DNA of 64,000 nt from Peristeroidobacter soli (GTDB lineage: Bacteria > Pseudomonadota > Gammaproteobacteria > Steroidobacterales > Steroidobacteraceae), in assembly GCF_004138485.1 (NCBI RefSeq), contig NZ_RYEV01000003.1:372001-436000 (forward strand), written 5' to 3'. Under the pieces are notes generated by a model, which worked only from the letters and a program-made list of their open reading frames with translations, was not told the DNA's origin and searched no databases. Positions 40,766 through 49,879 of the stretch are shown one piece after another (the first letter of the stretch is position 1; each line of letters opens with the position of its first letter). Position numbers and translations under genes: made by a program.

Positions 40766-41977
40766 ATGCGCTTCCGCGATCTGATTCGCCTTTCCCTTGA
40801 CTCCGCCGTGCGGGCGCGCATGCGGAGTGTCATGTTGTTGCTTGCGATGAGTATCGGCGTGGCCGCGGTTATCGCGCTCACTTCTCTGGGCGAAGGCGCG
40901 CGGCGCTACGTCGCGGATGAATTTCAGGCGCTGGGCACGCGCATGGTCATTGTCATTCCGGGCCGCTCCGAAACCGGTGGTGTCTCTCCGGGCATGCTTG
41001 CGGGTGAAACCCCGCGAGATCTCACATTGGGTGACGCGCTGGCTGTCCAACGTTTGCCTGGCGTCGAGCGCGTGGCGCCGGTTGTCGTCGGTTCGGCGCC
41101 GGCGTCGGTGGGCTCGTTGGAGCGGGAGGCGCCGGTGATGGGGTCGAGCGCCGATCTGCAGCCGGTTCATGGCTTCAAGCTCGCGCGTGGCAGCTTTCTT
41201 CCTCCAGGTGATTTGACACGCGACACAGCCGTAGCCGTCATCGGCAGCAATATCGCTCGTGAATTATTCCCAGGGCGCGAAGCTATCGGTGGCAACCTCC
41301 GCATCGGTGACCGCCGCTTCCGGGTCATCGGGGTGCTGGCGGATCAAGGTCGCATGATCGGCATGGACTCACAGGAGCTCATCATCGTCCCCGTGAGCGC
41401 CGCGCAGGCACTGTTCAACACCGAATCGCTGTTCCGTATGCTGATTCAAGCCCATACGCGGGACGATATGACTCGCGTGCGCAATGCCACCATCGAGGCC
41501 ATCAAGTTGAGGCATCAGGGCGAGGAAGATGTCACCGTCATCACGCAAGATGCCTTGCTCTCGACTTTCGATCGCATCTTCACCGCATTGACACTCACAC
41601 TTGGCGGCATCGCGTCCATCAGTCTTGCTGTCGCGGGCGTGCTGATCATGAATGTGATGTTGGTGTCCGTGAGTCAGCGGACCAGTGAGGTCGGCCTGCT
41701 CAAGGCCATCGGCGCAACGCGCGCGCAGATCACGGCGCTATTTCTGACCGAGGCGATTCTGCTATCCGTGGCCGGTGCGATCACCGGGTTGTTCGTGGGA
41801 TTCGGCGTTGATTGGATCGTCGGCAACATCTATCCCTCGTTGCCACTGAGCCCGCCGACCTGGGCCGTCGTGCTGGCAATCGTGGTCGCAATCCTCAGTG
41901 GCGTCGTCTTTGGGTTGATGCCCGCGCGACGGGCTGCGCGGCTCGATCCGGTGGCAGCGCTGGCGGGGAGGCGCTGA
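40766..41977 (+). CDS. ABC transporter permease, FtsX/MacB type
   Basis: This 403-residue permease has the MacB-like layout: N-terminal segment (VMLLLAMSIGVAAVIALTSL), a periplasmic domain with FKLARGSFLPPGD, and three C-terminal segments. The FtsX-family loop is VSQRTSEVGLLKAIGATRAQ. Its stop overlaps the next start (TGATG), so the two permeases are translationally coupled. It is separated from its ATPase gene by the inverted-repeat element, which is unusual for an operon of this kind. Confidence 0.9.
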   Translation: MRFRDLIRLSLDSAVRARMRSVMLLLAMSIGVAAVIALTSLGEGARRYVADEFQALGTRMVIVIPGRSETGGVSPGMLAGETPRDLTLGDALAVQRLPGVERVAPVVVGSAPASVGSLEREAPVMGSSADLQPVHGFKLARGSFLPPGDLTRDTAVAVIGSNIARELFPGREAIGGNLRIGDRRFRVIGVLADQGRMIGMDSQELIIVPVSAAQALFNTESLFRMLIQAHTRDDMTRVRNATIEAIKLRHQGEEDVTVITQDALLSTFDRIFTALTLTLGGIASISLAVAGVLIMNVMLVSVSQRTSEVGLLKAIGATRAQITALFLTEAILLSVAGAITGLFVGFGVDWIVGNIYPSLPLSPPTWAVVLAIVVAILSGVVFGLMPARRAARLDPVAALAGRR

Positions 41978-43176
41978 TGCGTTTCGCCGATCTGGTGCGG
42001 CTCACGACCGGCTCAGTCCGAGCTCACCGACTGCGCGCGGCGCTGACGGCATTGGGTATTGGGATTGGCGTAACGGCCGTCGTGTTGCTCACATCGATCG
42101 GCGAGGGAGTGCATCGCTTCGTCGTGTCCGAGTTCACGCAGTTCGGCACGAATATAGTCAGCGTCACGCCCGGCAAAACGAAGACCATGGGTGGATCGAT
42201 CGGCTCGCTGGGCAACGTGCGGCCGCTGACCGTCGACGATGCCGAAGCGTTGGGACGCGCGCCGTATGTGATATCGACCAATGCGATGGTGCAAGGAAAC
42301 GCGGAGGTTGAAGCACTGGGGCGCAAGCGGCGGACGACGGTGTATGGCGTCGGGCATTCGTTTGCAGAGGCGTTTCGGTTCGAAGTGGCGGAAGGCGAGT
42401 TCTTGCCGGCGGACGATCCGCGCGCGCCGCGTTCTCTCGCCGTGCTCGGGAGCAAGATGTTTCACGAGCTGTTTCGCGGTGAGAACGCGTTGGGGAAGAC
42501 GATTCGCGTCGGCGGGCAGCGTTATCGGGTCGCCGGCGTGATGAAGCCCAAGGGCACGACGTTGGGATTCGATCTCGACGATACGGTTTACATTCCCACG
42601 GCGAAGTCGCTCGAGCTGTTCGATCGGGACAGTGTGTTCGAGATCCAGCTGCGACATGAGTCGGGCGTGTCGGTGGACGAAGTTGTGTCGGGCATTCGTA
42701 AGATCCTGTCCGCGAGGCACGGCGATGAGGATTTCACGATCACGACCCAGCAGCAGATGCTGGATACGCTCGGCTCGGTGTTGAGCGTGCTGACGTTCGC
42801 GGTCGGCGCGCTGGGCAGCATCTCGCTGCTGGTCGGAGGCGTGGGCATCTTCACCATCATGACCATCGGCGTCAGCGAGCGCACCGGCGAGATCGGCTTG
42901 CTCCGCGCGCTCGGAGCGCAGAAGAACCAAGTCCTGGGGGTGTTTCTTTCCGAAGCCGTCGTGCTATCGGCGCTCGGTGGCCTCGCCGGTCTCGCTGCCG
43001 GGCTCGGCATCGCGGCGGTGCTGGATATCGCCGTGCCGGCGCTGCCGGTGAGTTATTCGCCGATGTTCATTATCGCGGCGGAGTCGTTGGCGCTGGCGGT
43101 GGGATTGATTGCGGGCATCTTGCCGGCAATACGAGCGGCAGGACTGGAGCCGGTGGAGGCGCTTAGGACGGACTGA
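41977..43176 (+). CDS. ABC transporter permease, FtsX/MacB type
   Basis: From ATG 41977 the product is 399 residues with the same layout as the gene before it: N-terminal segment (LTALGIGIGVTAVVLLTSIG), periplasmic domain, three C-terminal segments, and loop VSERTGEIGLLRALGAQKNQ. It is similar to its neighbour (both open with MRF and share GEG after the first segment), so the pair probably arose by duplication and may act as a heterodimer. It ends 6 bases from the convergent histidine kinase. Confidence 0.9.
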   Translation: MRFADLVRLTTGSVRAHRLRAALTALGIGIGVTAVVLLTSIGEGVHRFVVSEFTQFGTNIVSVTPGKTKTMGGSIGSLGNVRPLTVDDAEALGRAPYVISTNAMVQGNAEVEALGRKRRTTVYGVGHSFAEAFRFEVAEGEFLPADDPRAPRSLAVLGSKMFHELFRGENALGKTIRVGGQRYRVAGVMKPKGTTLGFDLDDTVYIPTAKSLELFDRDSVFEIQLRHESGVSVDEVVSGIRKILSARHGDEDFTITTQQQMLDTLGSVLSVLTFAVGALGSISLLVGGVGIFTIMTIGVSERTGEIGLLRALGAQKNQVLGVFLSEAVVLSALGGLAGLAAGLGIAAVLDIAVPALPVSYSPMFIIAAESLALAVGLIAGILPAIRAAGLEPVEALRTD

Positions 43177-43182
43177 AGACCG

Positions 43183-44307
43183 TTATGCCAGCGCCCGCTG
43201 CATCAACAGGAACTGCTCCGTGATCGGCATGGTCGGCATCGTGAAATAGAACACCGCGCCTTGGTTCGGCTTGCCTTCGGCCCAGATGCGTCCCCCGTGG
43301 CGGTCGATGATTCGGGCGACGGTGGCGAGGCCGACCCCGGTGCCTTCGAATTCGGCGGCGCCGTGCAGGCGTTGGAAGGGTTTGAACAGTTTCTGTTCGT
43401 GGGCCATGTCGAAGCCGGCGCCGTTGTCCCGGACGAACAGTGTCGCCATCGAGCCGTGTTGCGACTGGCCGACCTCGATGCGGGCGTGCTCGGTGCGCGA
43501 GGTGAACTTCCAGGCGTTCGCCAGCAGATTCACGAACAGGTCGCTGATCAGCCGGCGGTCGCCGTGAACGCTCATGCCGGGCTGAATCTCCACCTCGACG
43601 TTGCGCGACGGGTCTTTCTGTCGCAGATCCTGAAAGATGCTTTCCGCCAGCGCGCTCACGTCGATGATCTCTCGATGCAGCGTGTGGCGTGAGATGCGCG
43701 ACAGCGCCAGCAGCGCGTCGATCAGCTCCGACATCTGTTTCACGCTGCCTTGAATGCGGGTCAGTCGACGGCGTTGCTCTTCGTTGGCATTGGGCAGCGA
43801 CAGCTCGAGCAGGCCGGCCTGGCCTGCGATGGTCGTCAACGGCGAGCGCAGGTCATGCGAGACGGAGGCGGTGAACGCTTCGAGCTCGCGATTGGCGCGC
43901 GCGAGGGATTCGTTGGCATCGCGCAGCTGGCGCTGGCTGGGCACGGACAGGATCACCGGCAAGTAGCGCCACAACAGGATCGCCGTCGGTACCGAGGCGG
44001 CCGCGGTGATGACTTTGATGATCCCTTCGAGCCAGTAATCGGTGTGCCAGACATTCCACACGTTCATCACGTGCGTGAGTCCGCACGACACGATGAAGAC
44101 GCCGAACGCCACCAGCAGCCAGTTGAACGGCAGGTCGCGGCGCCGTCGCGCCAGATAGATGAGCACGAACGGGATGGTGAAATAGGCCATCGCGATCAGG
44201 ATGTCGGCAACGACATGCATCCAGAGGATGCCCGGGGTCCACATATAGCAGTGTCCGTGTGGCAAAAAGTGTTCGCCGCTAAACCAGGACACGGTGCTGT
44301 CGGGCAT
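43183..44307 (-). CDS. histidine kinase with ethylene-receptor-like N-terminal domain
   Basis: From ATG 44307 (AAGGAG about 11 bases upstream) the product is 374 residues. Three membrane segments (about 28-52, 62-81, 94-116) match the ethylene-binding domain of plant ETR1 and cyanobacterial homologues: VADILIAMAYFTIP and FGVFIVSCGLTHVMNVW. The residues linked to copper and ethylene binding in ETR1 (Asp25, Tyr32, Ile62, Cys65, His69) align with D35, Y42, I72, C75 and H79 here. Then come HisKA (SVSHDLRSPLTTIAGQAGLL) and HATPase domains with intact motifs. There is no receiver domain and no response regulator gene beside it. A longer GTG start at 44394 is possible. Confidence 0.88.
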   Translation of the reverse strand: MPDSTVSWFSGEHFLPHGHCYMWTPGILWMHVVADILIAMAYFTIPFVLIYLARRRRDLPFNWLLVAFGVFIVSCGLTHVMNVWNVWHTDYWLEGIIKVITAAASVPTAILLWRYLPVILSVPSQRQLRDANESLARANRELEAFTASVSHDLRSPLTTIAGQAGLLELSLPNANEEQRRRLTRIQGSVKQMSELIDALLALSRISRHTLHREIIDVSALAESIFQDLRQKDPSRNVEVEIQPGMSVHGDRRLISDLFVNLLANAWKFTSRTEHARIEVGQSQHGSMATLFVRDNGAGFDMAHEQKLFKPFQRLHGAAEFEGTGVGLATVARIIDRHGGRIWAEGKPNQGAVFYFTMPTMPITEQFLLMQRALA

Positions 44308-44752
44308 GCGCCTAGCCACTCCTTCTAATAACGCCGCGCATTGTAAGCCGTCCATCGCGGCCCAAACGCAATCCCGGCGCGGGTTTGTGTTCACGGCTGT
44401 CGCAAAAGCATGACCTCGTTCGTCTTCATTTCAGCGTTCAATGCGCGGCTGCATCGACGCCATGAAGAGCAGCGAAGTTGGCCGCTTCGCCGGGGCCCGC
44501 GAAATGCGCAAGCCCTCGGACTGTGAAGCGGACGTCCGCGGCTGACTAACTGGTACTTTACGCAGCCCGGTTTCGCTGTTCGGATAGTTTAGAAAAATTC
44601 ACAGGATTCTACCATTGAGCAATGGTGGCGAAGGGATGATTGCGACTTGTATTCAATTTTCTGAACTGCTCCGATCACGGGTCGGCGCGCCGGGCGAGGC
44701 CCGGTCCCGGCGGCGGGGTATGAAATCCAGCGCTCTGCATAGCGGAAAGTTA
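44308..44752. other. intergenic region with a short palindrome
   Basis: No protein-like frame with a ribosome site is seen. It holds the kinase promoter (leftward) and the approach to the TetR promoter. ACCATTG-AG-CAATGGT at 44611-44626 is a perfect 7+7 palindrome that could be an operator. A plus-strand frame open from 44615 into the TetR gene is not protein-like before 44813. Confidence 0.55.
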
Positions 44753-44800
44753 TTACACGCTGTACCGGCTGGACGGTATATTCACCGTCCAGTCGGTACA
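44753..44800 (+). promoter_or_regulatory. sigma70-type promoter overlapped by a 40-bp operator palindrome
   Basis: TTACAC (44753-44758), 18 bases, TATATT (44777-44782) is a good promoter. Positions 44761-44800 form a near-perfect palindrome: TGTACCG-G-CTGGACGG, 8-base centre, CCGTCCAG-T-CGGTACA. It covers the -10 box and lies 12 bases before the TetR start, so TetR autorepression, and control of the RND operon downstream, is likely. Confidence 0.75.
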
Positions 44801-44812
44801 GCGAGGTTGTCC

Positions 44813-45382
44813 ATGGCGGAAGTCGCGCCCAATACGATGAGCCCGGCTCGCGAGCGGATCCTCGAAGCGGCGGAGCGAGTTGTCGGTGACGTCGGCGCGG
44901 CGCGCATGACGCTCGATGGCGTGGCTCAGGCGGCGGGCGTGAGTAAGGGCGGGTTGCTCTATCACTTCCCCTCCAAAGAGTCATTGCTCGGCGCGCTGGC
45001 CAAGCGCTATGTAGAGAGCATGACGGACTGTGTGGAGCAGGCGAAAACGGGCACCGGTGAGACCGATGGCCGGGATCTCAAAGCCTGCATCGTCGGTATT
45101 CTCGCGCAGCAGCCCCGGGCCAAGATCGCTGGCATGGGCGCGGCGCTGTTCGCCGCCGCGGCGAACGATTTGACCCTGCTGGAAGTGATTCGTGAGCGCA
45201 TCGCCGAGTACACGAAGCAGCTCGAGAGCAGCAATGTGGAATTTGCTCGGGCCGCCGTCGTGACGCTGGCGATCGACGGCCTGATGATGCGTGAGTCGTT
45301 GCGCATTTCTTGTTTCACCGAGGAACAGCGTGAGCGTGTAGTTCAGCAGCTGCTGCAGATTGCCGATGAGGCGTATCGCTAG
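44813..45382 (+). CDS. TetR-family repressor of the RND operon
   Basis: From ATG 44813 the product is 189 residues. The helix-turn-helix (about residues 12-58) includes MTLDGVAQAAGVSKGGLLYH and FPSKESLLGAL, typical of TetR. The C-terminal part is the helical ligand pocket, resembling the TetR_C domain found in repressors of MexEF- or AcrAB-like pumps. A promoter and a 40-bp palindrome lie just upstream. The RND operon begins 126 bases downstream on the same strand. Ligand unknown; a pump substrate is expected. Confidence 0.92.
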   Translation: MAEVAPNTMSPARERILEAAERVVGDVGAARMTLDGVAQAAGVSKGGLLYHFPSKESLLGALAKRYVESMTDCVEQAKTGTGETDGRDLKACIVGILAQQPRAKIAGMGAALFAAAANDLTLLEVIRERIAEYTKQLESSNVEFARAAVVTLAIDGLMMRESLRISCFTEEQRERVVQQLLQIADEAYR

Positions 45383-45507
45383 AGGCTTGGCCTTGCGCTC
45401 ACCCGGTAGTTGAAGGAAGCCGGGACTCCCGTCCCAAGCCACCCGTGTTTCATCGCCCGAGCGCTTGCGCTCGCGGCCACGTTTTTTAGTTTGTCAGGTA
45501 GACGCAT

Positions 45508-46686
45508 ATGAACGTCATTCGTCAGTCCTTCGTGAGGTCTCTGGTTGCCATCGCTGTCAGCGCGGTTTTGCTGACGGCCTGCGGCAAGGGACAGGATCAG
45601 CAGCATGCGATGCCGCCGCCGGAAGTCACCGTGCAGACGGTGGAGAAGAATCCGGTGCCGCTGGATCTCACATACACCGCCCGCACCGTCGGCTCGCGCG
45701 AAGTTGAAGTGCGCGCCCGCGTCGGCGGCATTTTGCTCAAGCGCCGCTATGAAGAAGGCGGGTCGGTGAAACAGGGTCAGCCGATGTTTCTGATCGACCC
45801 CGAGCCGGTGCGTGCGCGCCTGGCGTCCGCTCGCGCCGACGTTGCGGTGGCCAAGGCACGCCTGGAAGAGGCGCGTCGCCAGCACGATCGCGTGCTGCCG
45901 CTGTTCGAGAAGAATGCAGTGAGTCAGAGCCGTCGCGATGAAGTCGTGTCGGCGTTCGAAGTGGCGCAGGCGAGTCTCGAGGCGGCCCGCTCGGCGCAGC
46001 GGATGGCCGAGCTCGATCTCGAATACACCGACGTGCGTGCGCCGATCTCGGGCTTGACCAGTCGCGAAGTGATGTCCGAGGGCAGCCTCGTGTCCACCGA
46101 GCAGAGCTCCAGCCTGTTGACCAGGATCGTGCAGGTCGATCCGTTGTATATCGAGTTCTCGGTGCCCGAGGCCGAGGCGTCGATCATTCGCGGCTCGCTC
46201 GCGCCGGCCAACAAACTGCCGGCGCCGACCGTGCGGCTGTTGCTGGAGAACGGCAAGGAATATCCGGACAGCGCCAAGGTCACCTTCGTCGATAACGCCG
46301 TCGATGTGAATTCCGGCACCGTGCGGGTGCGCGCCGTGTTGAAGAACGCGGAGGCGCAGCTGTTCCCCGGTCAGTTCATTCGGGCGCGCGTCGAGGGCGT
46401 GCAGCTGAGCAGTGTCGTGGCCGTGCCGCGCAAGGCCATCATGTCGAGCGCGCAGGGTCAGTTCATCTGGGTGGTGAATGGCGAGCAGAAAGTGGAGTTC
46501 CGCCCGGTGCAGGTCGGCCGCTCGTTCGGCAACAACATCATCGTCACCGAAGGGCTGGCGCCCGGCGATCGTTACATCGTCGAAGGCGTGCTCAAGGTGC
46601 AGCCCGGCATTCAAGTGAGCGCCGTCGGTCCCGACGCTCCGTCCAAGCAGGCTGAGCAGCAGCCGGCGAAGAAGGAGACCGCATGA
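45508..46686 (+). CDS. RND efflux periplasmic adaptor (AcrA/MexE type) lipoprotein
   Basis: This 392-residue protein has a lipoprotein signal with C25 (AVLLTACGKG). Mature features are the lipoyl halves (GGILLKRRYEEGGSVKQGQP and DVRAPISGLTSREV), a coiled hairpin between them (about 105-160), a beta-barrel and the membrane-proximal domain (PRKAIMSSAQGQFIWVVN). It overlaps the pump gene by 4 bases. The start is after a stretch with GTCAGGTAG upstream. This is the adaptor of the tripartite pump encoded by the next two genes. Confidence 0.94.
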   Translation: MNVIRQSFVRSLVAIAVSAVLLTACGKGQDQQHAMPPPEVTVQTVEKNPVPLDLTYTARTVGSREVEVRARVGGILLKRRYEEGGSVKQGQPMFLIDPEPVRARLASARADVAVAKARLEEARRQHDRVLPLFEKNAVSQSRRDEVVSAFEVAQASLEAARSAQRMAELDLEYTDVRAPISGLTSREVMSEGSLVSTEQSSSLLTRIVQVDPLYIEFSVPEAEASIIRGSLAPANKLPAPTVRLLLENGKEYPDSAKVTFVDNAVDVNSGTVRVRAVLKNAEAQLFPGQFIRARVEGVQLSSVVAVPRKAIMSSAQGQFIWVVNGEQKVEFRPVQVGRSFGNNIIVTEGLAPGDRYIVEGVLKVQPGIQVSAVGPDAPSKQAEQQPAKKETA

Positions 46687-49600
46687 TTTCCAAGTTCTTC
46701 ATCACGCGGCCGATCTTCGCCTGCGTCATCTCGGCGTTCATCGTGATCGCCGGATTGGGCGGCATGATCTCGCTGCCCATCTCCGCCTATCCGAACATCA
46801 TTCCGCCCTCGGTGACGGTGGCCGCGGTCTATCCGGGCGCGACCGCCGAGACCATCGCGGACACGGTTGCCGCGCCGCTGGAAAAGGAAATCAACGGCGT
46901 CGAAGGCATGCTGTACATGAGCTCGGTCAACTCGGGCAACGGTACGCTGATGATCACGGTGACGTTCAACATCGGCACCAACCCCGATATGAACGCGGTC
47001 AACGTCAACAACCGCATCCAGGCCGCCGTGCCGCGCTTGCCCGAGGAAGTGCGGCGCCAGGGCGTGGTGGTGCGCAAGGCATCGACCACGTTCCTGCAGA
47101 TCATTTCCATTCACTCGCCCGACAACAGCGTCGACATGCTGACCATGAGCAGTTACGTCACGCTCAACGTGGTCGACGAGCTGCGTCGCATTCCCGGCAT
47201 CGGCGACCTGCAGATGTTCGGCCAGGATTATTCCATCCGCATCTGGATGCAGCCGGACAAGCTGGCTCAGCTCGGTCTCACGCCTTCCGACGTCGCCGCG
47301 GCGGTTCGTCAGCAGAACTCGCAGTACGCGGCGGGTCAGGTCGGTGTCGAGCCGGTGAGTCAGCACGTCGACTTCACTTACGCGGTGACTGCGCAAGGCC
47401 GTCTGCAAGAGCCCGAAGAGTTCGAGCAGATCGTCGTGCACACGACCGACTCCGGTGGCGTCGTGCGCTTGAAGGATGTGGCTCGCGTCGAGCTGGGGGC
47501 GCAGACCTACAGCAACCAGGCGACGATCAACGGCAAGCGTGCCGTGATGATGGCGCTGGTGTTGCAGCCGGGCGCGAACGCGTTGGAAACCGGCTCTGCT
47601 GTACAGAACCGCCTGGCGGAGTTGTCCAAAGACTTTCCCAAGGGCATGACTTACTCCATTCCCTACGACACCATTCAATACGTGAAGGTGTCGATCAAGG
47701 AAGTGATCAAGACGCTGCTGGAAGCGATGGTGCTGGTGTTCTGTGTCGTGCTGCTGTTCCTGCAGAACTGGCGCGCCACCATCATCCCGATGCTGGCCGT
47801 GCCGGTGTCGCTGATCGGCACGTTCGCGGCCATGTTCGCGTTCGGGTTCTCGATCAACATGCTGACGTTGTTCGGCATGGTGCTGGCGATCGGTATCGTG
47901 GTGGACGACGCCATCGTGGTGCTCGAGAACGTCGAGCGCATCATGACGACCGAGAACCTGCCGGCGCCGCAAGCCACCGAGAAGGCGATGGAAGAGGTGA
48001 CGCGTCCCGTCATCGCCATCGTGCTGGTGCTGACCGCGGTGTTCATGCCGGTGGCGTTCCTCGGCGGTCTGGTCGGCGAAATGTATCGACAGTTCGCGGT
48101 CACCATCGCGGTGTCGGTCGTGATCTCCGGCTTCGTGGCGCTGACATTGACGCCGGCGTTGTGCGCGCTGCTGTTGAAGCACGATCACATGGTGAAGAAC
48201 CGCTTCCTGGAAGGCTTCAACCGGTGGTTCGACCGGGTGACGCATCGCTACGAGAGCGGCGTGCGCTTCGTGATGAGGCGCGCGGCGATGGCCGCCGGCA
48301 TCTTCGTGGTGATGTTGGTCGCGGTGGTCGGTCTGTTCCGTGCTCTGCCGACATCGCTCGCGCCGTCGGAAGACCAGGGCTACGTGTTCGTCATCGGCTT
48401 CCTGCAGGACGCGGCTTCGCTGGATCGTACGGTGAAGTCGGTCCAGGCCGTGGCCGATGGCGTGCGTGGTCACCCCGCGGTTGCGAATGCCGTGGCCGTG
48501 GCTGGCATGGACCCGCTGACTCAGGCGATGAAGACCAACAGCGGCATCATCTGGTTGCCGATGAAGCCCTGGGACGAACGCAAGAGCGACGATCTGTCGC
48601 CCAAGGCGCTGGTCGGTGCCGTGTTCGGCGCCGGCGCGCAGGTGAAGGACGGCTTCTTCTTCGCCGTCGAGCCGCCGCCGATCGAAGGGTTGTCGATGAC
48701 CGGCGGTTTCGAGGCCTATATCCAGTCGCGGGGCAGCGGCTCGATCAAGGATCTCGAAGGCGTCACGCAGAAGATCGTGGCTGCAGCCAATAAACGTCCG
48801 GAACTCGCCGGTACGCAGACCACGTTCAGCGCCAGCGTGCCTCAGATGCGCATCGATCTGGATCGCGAGAAGGCGATCACGCTCGGTGTGGAAGTGGGTC
48901 AGGTGTTCGAAACGTTACAGAGCACGTTCGGTGCGCTGTATGTGAACGACTTCAACCGCAACGGTCGCGTCTATCAGGTGCAGCTGCAATCGGAGCCGCG
49001 CTTCCGTGCGTATCCGGAAGATATTCGTAACGTGTACGTGCGCTCGAAGAAGGGCGAGCTGGTGCCGCTCACCGCGCTCGCCAACATTCGTGAAGTGACC
49101 GGCGCGGAAATCGTCGAGCGCTTCAACGCGTTCACGTCCGCGAAGATCATGGGCGCGGCGGCACCGGGCTACAGCTCGGGCGATGCGTTGAAGGCGATCG
49201 AGGCGGTGGCCAAAGAAACGTTGCCGCCGGGCTATCAGCTGGCGTTCACCGGCACGGCGTATCAGGAGAAAGTCAGTGGCGGCGCTTCGCAGGGCGTGTA
49301 TCTGCTCGGCGTGCTGATGGTGTTCCTGATTCTCGCCGCGCAGTTCGAGCGCTGGACGTTGCCGGTGGCGGTGATTCTGGCCGTGCCGTTCGCCGCGTTC
49401 GGTGCGTTCCTGGCGGTGTTTGCGCGCGGCCTGGCGAACGACATCTACTTCCAGATCGGCATGCTGACCTTGATCGGTCTGGCGGCCAAGAATGCGATTC
49501 TGATCGTCGAGTTCGCGCTGATGAAGTATCACGAAGGCATGGGCCTGATGGAGGCGGCGATCGAAGGCGCCAAGCTGCGGTTCCGTCCCATCATCATGAC

Positions 49601-49856
49601 TTCGCTGGCGCTGATCTTCGGTGTGCTGCCGCTGGCGCTGAGCACCGGCGCCGGTGCCAACAGCCGTCATTCGCTCGGCACGAGCGTGATCGGCGGCATG
49701 CTGGCGGCGACGTTCATCGCGACGTTGTTCGTGCCGCTGTTCTTCAAGTGGATCGCCGGCGCCAAGGGCGGCGAGGCCTACGACGACGAACATGGCAAGG
49801 GTAAGCCCCATGGGGGCGTGCAGCCGAAACCGGCCGCGCCCAAAGAATCGAATTAG
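46683..49856 (+). CDS. RND efflux pump inner-membrane subunit, HAE-1 type
   Basis: This 1057-residue pump has the AcrB-type plan: twelve membrane segments in two sets and two large periplasmic loops. MISKFFITRPIFACVISAFI is the family opening. The proton-relay motif MVLAIGIVVDDAIVVLENVE, with the Asp pair in segment 4, is intact, and segment 10 has the expected Lys in LIGLAAKNAILIVEFA. It shares a 4-base overlap with the adaptor gene. Such pumps export drugs, detergents, fatty acids or aromatic compounds from the periplasm or membrane. Specificity cannot be predicted. Confidence 0.95.
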   Translation: MISKFFITRPIFACVISAFIVIAGLGGMISLPISAYPNIIPPSVTVAAVYPGATAETIADTVAAPLEKEINGVEGMLYMSSVNSGNGTLMITVTFNIGTNPDMNAVNVNNRIQAAVPRLPEEVRRQGVVVRKASTTFLQIISIHSPDNSVDMLTMSSYVTLNVVDELRRIPGIGDLQMFGQDYSIRIWMQPDKLAQLGLTPSDVAAAVRQQNSQYAAGQVGVEPVSQHVDFTYAVTAQGRLQEPEEFEQIVVHTTDSGGVVRLKDVARVELGAQTYSNQATINGKRAVMMALVLQPGANALETGSAVQNRLAELSKDFPKGMTYSIPYDTIQYVKVSIKEVIKTLLEAMVLVFCVVLLFLQNWRATIIPMLAVPVSLIGTFAAMFAFGFSINMLTLFGMVLAIGIVVDDAIVVLENVERIMTTENLPAPQATEKAMEEVTRPVIAIVLVLTAVFMPVAFLGGLVGEMYRQFAVTIAVSVVISGFVALTLTPALCALLLKHDHMVKNRFLEGFNRWFDRVTHRYESGVRFVMRRAAMAAGIFVVMLVAVVGLFRALPTSLAPSEDQGYVFVIGFLQDAASLDRTVKSVQAVADGVRGHPAVANAVAVAGMDPLTQAMKTNSGIIWLPMKPWDERKSDDLSPKALVGAVFGAGAQVKDGFFFAVEPPPIEGLSMTGGFEAYIQSRGSGSIKDLEGVTQKIVAAANKRPELAGTQTTFSASVPQMRIDLDREKAITLGVEVGQVFETLQSTFGALYVNDFNRNGRVYQVQLQSEPRFRAYPEDIRNVYVRSKKGELVPLTALANIREVTGAEIVERFNAFTSAKIMGAAAPGYSSGDALKAIEAVAKETLPPGYQLAFTGTAYQEKVSGGASQGVYLLGVLMVFLILAAQFERWTLPVAVILAVPFAAFGAFLAVFARGLANDIYFQIGMLTLIGLAAKNAILIVEFALMKYHEGMGLMEAAIEGAKLRFRPIIMTSLALIFGVLPLALSTGAGANSRHSLGTSVIGGMLAATFIATLFVPLFFKWIAGAKGGEAYDDEHGKGKPHGGVQPKPAAPKESN

Positions 49857-49879
49857 AGAGGCGAATTGAGAGTGACCTC

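Noticed and set aside
40494-40881. Open frames on both strands across the inverted-repeat element
   Set aside because: Translations are Arg/Pro/Ser-rich and differ completely between strands; the symmetry of the DNA itself explains their openness.
46611-48473. Minus-strand 620-codon open frame within the RND pump gene
   Set aside because: Antisense to a pump with all family motifs; rich in His, Arg and Asp, typical of a shadow frame.
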